The position numbers were made by a program, and so were the translations under genes. From JBHPCZ01 sp042573625 (GTDB taxonomy: Bacteria; Desulfobacterota; Desulfobacteria; Desulfobacterales; UBA11574), in NCBI GenBank assembly GCA_042573625.1, contig JBHPCZ010000069.1:1-17557 (forward strand): DNA of 17,557 nucleotides. Reading direction: 5' to 3'. This document shows, piece by piece, positions 6,854 through 14,574 of this stretch (its first letter is position 1; every line of letters starts with the position of its first letter). The notes below the pieces were generated by a model that saw nothing but the letters and a program-made list of their open reading frames with translations, did not search any database and was not told the origin of the DNA.

Positions 6854-6922
6854 AAAGTCGGAGCTCGCCAGAGGCTGACAAGTTCCCCGCCAAAAACTGG
6901 CGGGTAAATCTCGCCCCGACCA
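6828..6922 (+). repeat. Decayed tRNA-Pro 3' copy (direct repeat 3)
   Basis: 6828-6863 aligns without gaps to the tRNA from D-arm to T-stem (TGGAAGCGCGCCTG at its start), differing at four positions, all C-to-T or G-to-A. The T-arm is split by a 40-odd-base insertion containing a perfect CCCGCCA/TGGCGGG hairpin (6886-6904). The tRNA 3' end then resumes as CTCGCCCCGACCA (6910-6922). It marks a boundary between accreted units. Confidence 0.75.
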
Positions 6923-7032
6923 GTCTTCGTTCGAAACTTAGTGAAAAACGAAGACTGCCACGGCGTAGCTGAAAGCGAAGCCGGGCTAAATACATTACTT
7001 TCATAATCTTCGTTTCGAACTACGCCTTGGCA
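6922..7032. repeat. Palindromic repeat unit after tRNA copy 3
   Basis: AGTCTTCGTT (6922-6931) pairs perfectly with AACGAAGACT (6947-6956). TGCCACGGCGTAG (6956-6968) is inverted at 7020-7032 with one mismatch, and a third TCTTCGTT copy lies near 7007-7014. This nested palindrome is non-coding in character and abuts the reading frame of the next gene. Confidence 0.5.
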
Positions 7033-7124
7033 AGCCAGAGGAAAGAATTGAAGGGTTTGCCCAATTTTATCTGGAATTTCAACAGATTGAAAAATATGTG
7101 AAGTATAAGGAGGCCAAGCCTCGC

Positions 7125-7664
7125 ATGCTTAATGGAGATAAACGAAAATTTATATGCAGAATAGATTTAAAAGATAACATCACCTTTGTTAATGATGAAT
7201 GGTTGGAGTTCGCAAAAGAGAATTTGGCAACCGAGTTGTCGGTAAACATCCTCAATAAGACTCTCTGGGATTTCATAGGAAATCATACGGTCCAGCACCT
7301 TTATAAAATGCTATTCAATCGAGCTAGGGAGGGTGCGCATATAAAGGGCCTTCCTTTTAGATGTGATTCGCCTGATTGTCGAAGGTTCCTGGAGATGGAA
7401 TTATCCAAAGTAAACGATAGTGAAGTTGAAATCAAAACTCGGATTATAAAACAAGAATATAGAAAACCAATACCTTTATTAAGCGATTTGCGGGATTGTT
7501 CTAAGGAGATTATTACAATTTGCAGTTTCTGCAAAAAAATAAGAATCGATGAATCAAATTGGGTCGAAGTTGAAGAAGCAATAAAAGAATTGAGACTGGG
7601 CGAAGTATGGCCACTACCTCAATTGTCGCACGGCGCCTGCAAAATATGTGTCAAAGAGTGGGAA

Positions 7665-7682
<18 letters not shown>
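7125..7682 (+). CDS. PAS-like protein with C-terminal CxxC zinc-ribbon-like motif
   Basis: From ATG 7125 the product has 185 residues. AAGGAGG lies 11 bases upstream, so I prefer this over GTG 7098 in the same frame. Residues about 9-95 look like a PAS fold (ICRIDLKDNITFVNDEWLEF, then WDFI, then an acidic end). The C-terminus carries CSFCKKI (133-139), Trp146 and SHGACKIC (168-175), a paired CxxC arrangement known at the ends of some PAS and response-regulator proteins of anaerobes. It probably binds a metal. No kinase or output domain is present, so it would be a sensor fragment or partner protein. The frame stays open upstream to 6990 (reading FAQFYLEFQQIEKYVKYKE), which suggests the gene was longer and lost its 5' end to the tRNA-like copy and palindrome. 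Confidence 0.65.
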
Positions 7683-7847
<165 letters not shown>

Positions 7848-7934
7848 TATTTTTCCTCTCAGGAAAAGCATCACAGCTCATTCTCCGTGACATCTTTGAT
7901 TTACTCCGTCTCGGCATTTAAATAATCAAACAAA

Positions 7935-8117
7935 TCAACCCTATTGGGTACAACAACCAAAGTTTTACCTTGACAATATACCCGATAGGTATTATTTCTC
8001 ATTAAATCCATTGGAATTATACCCATTCGGGTATAGTGATCTCTCATAACCCCTGTGGATGGCTCAATGAGATAGAATTTCGCATAAATCTAAAGCAAAT
8101 AACCCCGAAAGGGTATA
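7935..8117 (+). promoter_or_regulatory. hip promoter with four operator-like palindromes
   Basis: A TATACCC-N4-GGGTATA theme occurs four times before hipB: a partial copy at 7935-7952 (ACCC TATT GGGT core), one at 7977-7992 (ATACC/GGTAT), a perfect 18-bp copy at 8018-8035 (TATACCCATTCGGGTATA) and a half-degenerate copy at 8100-8117. The second lies between a consensus -35 TTGACA (7970-7975) and a TATTTC -10 at 17-bp spacing, so binding would block RNA polymerase. The last covers the ribosome-binding region of hipB. Autoregulation by HipB is the natural reading, by analogy with known hip operons. Confidence 0.75.
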
Positions 8118-8120
8118 GCA

Positions 8121-8336
8121 ATGGAGCTAAAAGACTTTGTAAAAAAGCAGCGTAAAATCCACGGGCTGACCCAAATGACGCTTGCCCAAAAGGCCGGGGT
8201 TGGATTGCGGTTTATCAGAGAGTTGGAACAGGGCAAGGCAACTCTGAGGATAGACAAAGTGAACCAGGTTCTTCAACTATTTGGCAAAACCCTCGGCCCG
8301 GTTGATTGGCGTCCAGGTATTGAGGATACAACATAA
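8121..8336 (+). CDS. hipB: HipB-family helix-turn-helix antitoxin/repressor
   Basis: This 71-residue XRE-type DNA-binding protein has a five-helix Cro/CI fold: VKKQRKIHGLTQMTLAQKAG then FIRELEQGKATLR. This is the standard HipB core. It would bind the palindromes upstream as a dimer and repress the operon. Its TAA directly abuts the ATG of hipS, which implies translational coupling. The GAAAGGG that serves as its ribosome-binding site is part of the last operator palindrome. In three-gene hip systems HipB is the repressor and augments toxin neutralisation by the middle protein. Confidence 0.88.
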   Translation: MELKDFVKKQRKIHGLTQMTLAQKAGVGLRFIRELEQGKATLRIDKVNQVLQLFGKTLGPVDWRPGIEDTT

Positions 8337-8681
8337 ATGGCAGATAAACAGAAAAAAGCGTTCGTCTATTTATGGAACAGGAAGGCCGGTGTTCTTGAAC
8401 AAACAGAAAGGGGATATCGCTTTTCTTACGACCCGGAATACCTTTCCTCACCAAAGGCTCAACCCATAAGCCTTACGCTACCCCTGACTGATGAGCCTTA
8501 CGAAAGCCATCGGCTGTTTCCTTTTTTTCTAGGCCTGATCCCTGAGGGCTGGCTTCTGGACCTTACCAGCCGAACGTTAAAAATAGATCCGGAGCGTTCT
8601 TTTGATATTCTTCTGTCCACATGTGGTGATTGTATCGGAGCCGTCAATGTCGTTCCCGTCAATGAGGATAATAATCAATGA
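8337..8681 (+). CDS. hipS: HipS-like antitoxin (HipA N-terminal subdomain protein)
   Basis: This 114-residue protein corresponds to the N-terminal subdomain of ordinary HipA kinases (Couple_hipA type): FVYLWNRKAGVLEQ, ISLTLPL, FPFFLGLIPEGW and FDILLSTCGDCIGAV. As a free-standing gene between hipB and a shortened kinase, it matches HipS of the E. coli HipBST system, in which HipS, not HipB, is the main antitoxin. Trp72 in PEGWLLDL is a candidate for the tryptophan that E. coli HipS inserts toward the toxin active site; that equivalence is inferred. It starts immediately after the hipB stop and overlaps hipT by four bases (ATGA). Confidence 0.85.
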   Translation: MADKQKKAFVYLWNRKAGVLEQTERGYRFSYDPEYLSSPKAQPISLTLPLTDEPYESHRLFPFFLGLIPEGWLLDLTSRTLKIDPERSFDILLSTCGDCIGAVNVVPVNEDNNQ

Positions 8682-9610
8682 TCGATACATGCCTTTCATG
8701 TCAGACACCTGAACCCGATGGCAACCTTTTAAACGGATACCATCCAAAATGTTCGAAAGCGCTTTTCGGAACCCGTCAACCCCCAAGTGTGCCCTTTAAG
8801 AGCACGGAGGTGACTGCTGAAGCTCAAAAAATGGTCGGCAGAATGTCGATCTCGGGCGTACAACCCAAACTTTCTGTTATCCATGATCGCAAACGCCATG
8901 CGTTAGTTGTGGTTGATACGGGGGGGCTCTATATTCTCAAACCCCCGACGGATCGTTTTGAATCGCTTCCTGAAAACGAGAATCTGTGTATGAACATTGC
9001 ATCAGCTTATGAGATTGCAGTTCCGAATCATGGGTTGCTACCGCTGAAAGACCACCGGTTGGCATATGTTGTGAAGCGCTTCGATCGCCTTGAAGACGGT
9101 TCAAAACTTCAGCAAGAAGACTTTCAACAGCTTCTCCAATCCGATGATAAATACTCCGGTTCCTATGAAAGCATCGCAAATTTTATTAAGAAACATTCCG
9201 ATGTCCCGGGACTCGATCTGGTAAGCCTGTTCGAAAGGGCCTTGCTCTTTTTCGTGCTGGGTAATGGTGACGCGCATTTGAAAAATTTTTCTCTGGTTAG
9301 AAAACAAGACGTCGGTTATCAACTTTCGCCGGTCTATGATATCGTCAATTCCAGGCTTGTACTTCCTGAAGAGAAAGAGGAAATGTGCCTCAGCCTTCAG
9401 GGAAAGAAAAATAAAATATCTAAAAAAGATTTTCAGTGGCTGTCCGAACATTTTGGGCTGCTCGGCAAACAGGCAGGTAACGCCTTGGAACGTTTGAACG
9501 CTCTCAGATTTACCATTGAAACGATGATCGAGGAGAGTTTTTTAAATGACCGATTGAAAAATCGATTTCTCGAAATTTTTCGGAAAAGAATGGAACGAAT
9601 ATTTGGATAG
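8678..9610 (+). CDS. hipT: HipT-like serine/threonine kinase toxin
   Basis: This 310-residue HipA-type kinase lacks the usual N-terminal subdomain, which is supplied by the preceding gene. The Gly-rich loop region MSISGVQPKLS contains Ser57 and Ser59, the paired autophosphorylation serines of HipT-type toxins. ILKPP supplies the nucleotide-binding lysine (Lys88). The catalytic loop GNGDAHLKNF gives Asp198 and Asn203, and VYDIVNS supplies the metal-binding Asp221, so the active site appears intact. The N-terminus carries C5-x2-C8 with H22-x2-C25, a small metal-binding-type knuckle also seen in other split HipA proteins. E. coli HipT phosphorylates tryptophanyl-tRNA synthetase; the target here is unknown. 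No clear terminator follows. Confidence 0.87.
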   Translation: MIDTCLSCQTPEPDGNLLNGYHPKCSKALFGTRQPPSVPFKSTEVTAEAQKMVGRMSISGVQPKLSVIHDRKRHALVVVDTGGLYILKPPTDRFESLPENENLCMNIASAYEIAVPNHGLLPLKDHRLAYVVKRFDRLEDGSKLQQEDFQQLLQSDDKYSGSYESIANFIKKHSDVPGLDLVSLFERALLFFVLGNGDAHLKNFSLVRKQDVGYQLSPVYDIVNSRLVLPEEKEEMCLSLQGKKNKISKKDFQWLSEHFGLLGKQAGNALERLNALRFTIETMIEESFLNDRLKNRFLEIFRKRMERIFG

Positions 9611-9918
9611 TTAAAAATTAAGCTGCGTGTGTTGGGAGTTGCGGGACTACTCTTAATATATAACCTCTCAAGATCATTAAATATATGCCACAATGTGCGA
9701 CCGGCCCTCACAACTCATTCTCACAAACGTTCTTTATTTTTTCTGACTAAATGCACAGATAATCCAATGTCTGTCGCTGGGTACTGTGATTAAAACCTAA
9801 ACTGAGCGTTTTAAATTTTAACTTAGGAAAAGATCCCAAGTCGATTCTATATCGGTTTTGGTTCTGCCGGAAATTCAGGCTATTGATATTTGGGAAATAG
9901 TACAGGGAGATTTGTATT

Positions 9919-9972
9919 TTGAGGCGTTACAAGATGTTGCTTTATAAATACCCCATACTATGGGGGTTTTTA
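9919..9972 (+). promoter_or_regulatory. Candidate SulP-gene promoter and start-site hairpin
   Basis: TTGAGG (9919-9924) and TATAAA (9943-9948) are 18 bases apart. Directly after, CCCCAT (9951-9956) pairs with ATGGGG (9960-9965) around ACT, followed by GTTTTTAT. The hairpin plus T-run resembles a weak terminator, which could end read-through from hipT or attenuate the SulP transcript. In the rest of the gene-free stretch 9611-9918 I see no gene or recognised element. Confidence 0.35.
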
Positions 9973-10043
9973 TCAACCTGCTTTTTTACTTTTCTTCTTT
10001 ACCATGTTTGATACCATGGGCTATTATGAAAAAGGGTGATGTG

Positions 10044-12215
10044 ATGCCGGACCAGACTCTACCTACAGACAGTTTCAAAAAAAATTTTAATGTCTCAGAT
10101 ATATTGGGCGGTTTTGCCGGTTCGGCAGTCGCATTGCCTCAAGCGATGGGCTTGGGTGTCGTCCTTTTCTCGGTAATGGGCATGGACGCATCAACCGGCG
10201 CTATGGCGGGATTATTAGGGGTTGCGATTCTCTCCATCGTCTCGGGGCTTTTCGGCGCCACCATCGGAATGATCAGTGCGCCAAACGGACCGGTCACCAT
10301 GTTGCTGATCGGTGTATTTACCGGGATGAGTGCAAATGGCGCCGGTTCTGAAGAGATGGTAACGGCACTCAGTGCGATCTTGATCTTAACCGGTCTTTTT
10401 CAACTCGCTTTCGGCGCCATCGGCGGCGGCCAGTTGATCAAATACATTCCTTACCCGGTCGTGGCAGGTTTGGTGACCGGCATCGGTTTGCTGATGATTA
10501 AATCGCAGGTCCTGCTGCTGGCAAAAGATGTGCATATGTCGCCGTCGTTTGACCTGCACCGCGCTATCCCTCTGATAACCGCGCTTCTGACCATATTTAT
10601 CATTGTCGTCGTTCCGAAAAAAATTCCAAAAATCCCGGGGGCGTTGGCTGGCTTGATCTGTGGCATTTTTCTTTTTCAGGCCCTGGTGTATTTCATGGGC
10701 GGCGCAGAGCAAAGCTGGGTCGTCGGAACGATTCCATCGCTGGCATCGCTTCGGGTGGGCATTACGCCCCAGGTACTGAAGACGTTGCCATGGAATATCG
10801 TCATCACCTCATCATTGGCTTTGACCCTTTTGGCGACAACGGATTGTCTGATCACATCGGTGGTCGCCGATTCCCGGACCGGAGAGCGCCATAACGCCAA
10901 AAAAGAGATGGCCGCGCAGGGGATAGGGCAGATACTGGTTGGATTGCTGGCAGGCCTTGGCGGCGGCGGTACAAAAGGTTCAACGCTGGTTACGATCCAA
11001 TCCGGCGGCGGTCGATGGAGTCCGGTGGCGTCCGGATTGCTGATGATCCTGCTGATGCTTTTTGCCGGTTCGGTCGGCAACTACATTCCGATCAGTGTCT
11101 TGGCCGGCGTGATCACCTTTGTCGGTATCGGCATGGTGGATCTCAATATTATTTCATGGCTGAAAACCAAAGACAACCGTATCGACGGGGCGATCGCGTT
11201 GACTGTTATCGCCACCATATTGCTCTTAAACCTGGTCATTGCCGTTGCAGTCGGCGCGACGATCGCGGTCATCATCTTTATCCGTAAGCAAATCAAATCG
11301 CCCATCATCCATCGCAGAGTCACGGCAGAGCACCATCATTCGCTGTGTGCCAGAACAGACAATGAACGCAAGCTTCTGGATGTGCATGGCCGACAGATCA
11401 TCTTGATCGAATTGCGAGGAAATATCTTCTTTGCAACGGCAGACCGGCTGTTAAGCGAGATAGAAACAGACATCTTTCCCGGAAGCATTGTCATCTTGCA
11501 CTTCAGGCGTGTGAATTACATCGATCTTACCGGTATGATATTGCTGTTGCAGATAGATGCCCGGGCGGCGTCAAAGGGCGCGACACTCATCTTTTGCCAC
11601 TTGCGCAAAGAACTCGGATTTGGGGAAAAAGTATCAAGAGCCTTCCGAAAGATAGATAAAAAGAGTGAAACCCATATGAAAATATTTCAAGATACGGATA
11701 CGGCATTCGAGTATGCGGAAAATTTAGTGCTTGAAAGAGAAGGGTGCATTGTATGCCGGCATGACCGGTATACACCGTTGGCCGAGAACACCTTTTGCAG
11801 GGGAATGCCGGAAAACATTATCGCGCTTATCGAAGGGATGGCAACACCTGTGGCGCTCTCAAAAGGAAGCAACCTGTTTCATGTTGGAGATTTCGGCCAA
11901 TCCCTGTTTTTGGTGCTAAAAGGCGAAATCGAGATACGGCTTTATACCAGTGAGCTAACCTACAAACGACTGGCCAAGTACTGCCCGGGAACCTATTTCG
12001 GTGAAATCGCTTTTCTGATCCCCGGACCGCGGACGGCCACTGCTGTCGTAACAGAGGACGCCGAGATCATGGAGATAGACAGAGAAAATCTCATGGCCAT
12101 GGCTCACGATGCCAAGGCTGACCTGGCACTCTATCTCCTCTATGAAATCGGTGGAACATTGGGCAAAGAGTTGCGCCGATCGACTGCCGATATTTATCGG
12201 TTGGAGCAGTGGTAG
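10044..12215 (+). CDS. SulP-family anion permease fused to STAS and cyclic-nucleotide-binding domains
   Basis: From ATG 10044 the protein has 723 residues; AAAGGG seven bases upstream supports this start over an in-frame ATG at 9960 that sits inside a hairpin. Residues about 14-410 are a multi-helix SLC26/SulP transporter (ALPQAMGLG, APNGPVTMLLIG, YIPYPVVAGLVTGIG, then a glycine-rich GGGGTKGSTLV segment). A STAS domain follows (about 443-560, with VNYIDLTGM at the usual regulatory site). Last comes a cNMP-binding domain (about 586-705), recognised by LFLVLKGEIEIRLY and YFGEIAFLIPGPRTATAVV. SulP proteins move sulfate, bicarbonate or dicarboxylates across the inner membrane; the substrate here cannot be read from sequence. 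The C-terminal domain suggests gating by cAMP or another cyclic nucleotide. It appears monocistronic. Confidence 0.9.
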   Translation: MPDQTLPTDSFKKNFNVSDILGGFAGSAVALPQAMGLGVVLFSVMGMDASTGAMAGLLGVAILSIVSGLFGATIGMISAPNGPVTMLLIGVFTGMSANGAGSEEMVTALSAILILTGLFQLAFGAIGGGQLIKYIPYPVVAGLVTGIGLLMIKSQVLLLAKDVHMSPSFDLHRAIPLITALLTIFIIVVVPKKIPKIPGALAGLICGIFLFQALVYFMGGAEQSWVVGTIPSLASLRVGITPQVLKTLPWNIVITSSLALTLLATTDCLITSVVADSRTGERHNAKKEMAAQGIGQILVGLLAGLGGGGTKGSTLVTIQSGGGRWSPVASGLLMILLMLFAGSVGNYIPISVLAGVITFVGIGMVDLNIISWLKTKDNRIDGAIALTVIATILLLNLVIAVAVGATIAVIIFIRKQIKSPIIHRRVTAEHHHSLCARTDNERKLLDVHGRQIILIELRGNIFFATADRLLSEIETDIFPGSIVILHFRRVNYIDLTGMILLLQIDARAASKGATLIFCHLRKELGFGEKVSRAFRKIDKKSETHMKIFQDTDTAFEYAENLVLEREGCIVCRHDRYTPLAENTFCRGMPENIIALIEGMATPVALSKGSNLFHVGDFGQSLFLVLKGEIEIRLYTSELTYKRLAKYCPGTYFGEIAFLIPGPRTATAVVTEDAEIMEIDRENLMAMAHDAKADLALYLLYEIGGTLGKELRRSTADIYRLEQW

Positions 12216-12455
12216 TTGAACCCTAAATGAGCGTAAACAAAACGGGAAGAATGTTTTATTTATTTAATTTGTCAGCCATTTTGTAAGTTTAATGACATTA
12301 TCATAACGCTTCTATAAATGAGACATAAAATATTGATAAAATCCCTTTTTGTTTGCCTCTCCGGGAAAGCCGATATCACAACATTTCCATGCTCGTCTAA
12401 ACTTGTGATAAATTGCAGAGTACAGGTTTCGGACAACGGCAGTGCTCAAAAGCTT

Positions 12456-14000
12456 TTATGGGTTGTTTGAGTATTGGATTTTTATGTTTTTAATCTCAGC
12501 AGAAGTATTCCATGTAGCAAATCCGATCGACCCTGAAGAACTCGCCCAATTCGGTAATATTACATCCAATATTAATACTCCATCTATGTAGCCTCTAAAG
12601 CTGTACCCATTTACGTCGATCTTGATATCGTACCAGCGATTTTTTATAAAAGTATTCTTGGTAACGGTTGAACGAATTATTTTCCCTCTGCCCCAGTTGT
12701 CATGTTCGATTGCGGATTTTGTATTGCCCCATCCTCCCAGATTCCACATTAGCCATCTATCAAGCCGCTGGTAATGAAAAACCACGAGAAAAGCCTCTCG
12801 CCCTTCAATTTTCATGGCCTTAAATTCAAGTGTATATTTCGATCGGTTAATTGATTTTGCAATAATCAACGAAGGCCGAGAGTTTGTATTTATCTGAATC
12901 AAGCTTTCACCAACCATTCTCCAGTTTCCCCGGACAAATTGCCAATTTTCTTGCTTCGCCAACAGGGCACGCTCTGTTGTTTTTTGTTTGTATTTCTTTC
13001 GTTCAGCCTCCAGCTTTTCCTTCTCGATCTCAATTTTGAGCCGTTCAAGTTCCATGCGTTCCTGTTTAAGCCGGTTCCTTTCAGTTGCAAGTTCAGCATC
13101 GATTTTATCAGTATCCATATCAACATCCGCCTTCGAACCGCTCGAAGTTACAAACACAAACTCACCGCCTTGATCACCTGTATTTCTTATTGGACGGTAA
13201 AGGGGGGTCTGTTCTGAGTTGTTACTTACAATCGGTGCAATTTGGGTGTAAATCTCTTGTGTAGAAATGAAGTGCTTTTCATTTTTTCTCAAAGTTTTAA
13301 TTAGTTGATAGGCAAAAACGCTATGACCGCCGGTTCCGGTGTCTGATACCGGTGTTTTATTGCCGGAAGTCATGCCCCAGCGACTTTTTTCGTTATACAG
13401 ATTGAGATAGTATTTGTCGTCAATGACTTTCGGCATGGCACGCCCCTGGCCAAACAGCGTCCCGGAGTAGCAGGAGTCAGAGATAAGCAAAACATGACGT
13501 GCTTTCATGCTGCGCATCGATTTTTGGACCTGAACATTGTCCAGATATGTCAATGAATCGCCGCCTATTGCATCTGATGGAATCCACCACCCATCGTCAT
13601 ATGTTCGATCAAGATCACCATGTCCCGCATAATATATGAGAACACTGTCATCCGGTTTTGTTGACGATGCCAAATCTCGCAAAGCTCGGTACATCGCCTT
13701 TTTTGTGGCTTCTTGATTTAAGATGAGTTCAACCTGAAAGCCGTATCGTTTGCCAAGAAGTTCCGCTATGGCCTTGGCATCATTCACAGCTGTTTCAAGA
13801 TCTGGGATCTTTGGATCTTTATAATCATTGATCCCGATGATTAATGCCCGGTATGCACCCAGCTTGCCGCTTTGATGGCTCAGATCGTTGATAACCGTAA
13901 TGCCCCTTGAAGAAGCCTGGATGGACAGGGGAGAAAACAGAGAACACAGGATAAACATAAACAGAGAAATCAACAGGATGTTAATTCGATTAATTTCCAT
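12456..14000 (-). CDS. Secreted caspase-like protease with coiled coil and arabinofuranosidase-type beta-sandwich domain
   Basis: I place the start at ATG 14000-13998, preceded by GGAG with six bases of spacing, giving 514 residues (an upstream ATG at 14012 lacks a ribosome site). Residues 1-29 form a signal peptide. About 45-285 is a peptidase C14 caspase-like domain: RALIIGINDY, the catalytic-type His127 in YYAGHGD and Cys177 in SDSCYSG. A charged coiled coil spans about 299-350. The C-terminal 160 residues contain LMWNLGGWGNTKSAIE, NRWYDIKIDV and YIDGVLI, which strongly resemble the LamG/CBM-like domain found in GH51 arabinofuranosidases and related proteins. The likely picture is an exported protease tethered to a carbohydrate or surface ligand. 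The caspase fold suggests arginine/lysine specificity, but the target is unknown. It is a stand-alone gene, convergent with the SulP gene. Confidence 0.82.
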   Translation of the reverse strand: MEINRINILLISLFMFILCSLFSPLSIQASSRGITVINDLSHQSGKLGAYRALIIGINDYKDPKIPDLETAVNDAKAIAELLGKRYGFQVELILNQEATKKAMYRALRDLASSTKPDDSVLIYYAGHGDLDRTYDDGWWIPSDAIGGDSLTYLDNVQVQKSMRSMKARHVLLISDSCYSGTLFGQGRAMPKVIDDKYYLNLYNEKSRWGMTSGNKTPVSDTGTGGHSVFAYQLIKTLRKNEKHFISTQEIYTQIAPIVSNNSEQTPLYRPIRNTGDQGGEFVFVTSSGSKADVDMDTDKIDAELATERNRLKQERMELERLKIEIEKEKLEAERKKYKQKTTERALLAKQENWQFVRGNWRMVGESLIQINTNSRPSLIIAKSINRSKYTLEFKAMKIEGREAFLVVFHYQRLDRWLMWNLGGWGNTKSAIEHDNWGRGKIIRSTVTKNTFIKNRWYDIKIDVNGYSFRGYIDGVLILDVILPNWASSSGSIGFATWNTSAEIKNIKIQYSNNP

Positions 14001-14452
14001 TCCTATCTCCATCTGTTTGTTATTGGCAGAAACATACTATGATGAAAATGATGCCCTTTTAATTTATGGCACATCTTGCCCAGTAGCATCACTCGAAAAT
14101 AATCTGTATTAATTGTATATATCCCAAAATCCCCGAAAAATCAAAAGGGCAAACCCTCTGAAATGGACTTGCCCCTATTGAGATGTAATGTCACAGTAAT
14201 TTTTAAGCCCTGATAATTACAGTTTCATTGCAGATAGTCCAACAGCTATGGTTTTGCGATACCTTTTGAGTATGTCAGAAAATCAGGCGCTTGATACTTG
14301 GTCATCATTGCAGATATCACCAGCATACCGGTTCGACAATCGTATCTTATTATGTATTTGTTAGGGCGAATGTTACAAAAGTGTTTTACGTAAAGTGCCG
14401 GGTTATAGAACTCTATTGAACCGGGCGAATAATACGGTAACTGAGGAGGACA

Positions 14453-14574
14453 ATGATCTTACTGTGATTTTCCTTGACCATCGACATTCCAAGGAACATA
14501 ATGCCCGTATTGTGCTGTGCACCATGTTAAAACACAATCGAATATTCGCTGTTCGGGTGTGGAATTTGATATGA
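14453..14574 (+). promoter_or_regulatory. ktrB leader with short upstream reading frames
   Basis: A strong GAGGAGGA (14443-14450) precedes ATG 14453, which opens only a four-codon frame (Met-Ile-Leu-Leu-stop, TGA 14465-14467). A GTG at 14464, overlapping that stop, opens a 36-codon frame whose TGA (14572-14574) overlaps the ktrB ATG at 14571. This chain could couple ktrB translation to the strong ribosome site, since ktrB itself has only a weak one. Elsewhere in 14013-14442 I see only a weak inverted repeat (GGGCAA 14147-14152 with TTGCCC about 17 bases later) and a short imperfect direct repeat around CATTGCAGATA. Confidence 0.4.

Noticed and set aside
6804..7004. Minus-strand frame over the ATPase end and tRNA copy 3
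   Set aside because: It is antisense to the ATPase tail and composed of tRNA-like and palindromic sequence.
9960..10043. Longer N-terminus for the SulP protein
   Set aside because: The ATG at 9960 lies inside a hairpin with no ribosome site, while ATG 10044 has AAAGGG at good spacing and starts where family similarity begins.
9793..12240. Short shared motif (CCTAAA...TGAGCGT) on both sides of the SulP gene
   Set aside because: Only about 14 bases with a gap match, and no element structure or target duplication accompanies it; chance is likely.
14013..14570. Riboswitch (for example c-di-AMP) ahead of ktrB
   Set aside because: I could not fit the conserved core or helices of the known class to the sequence.
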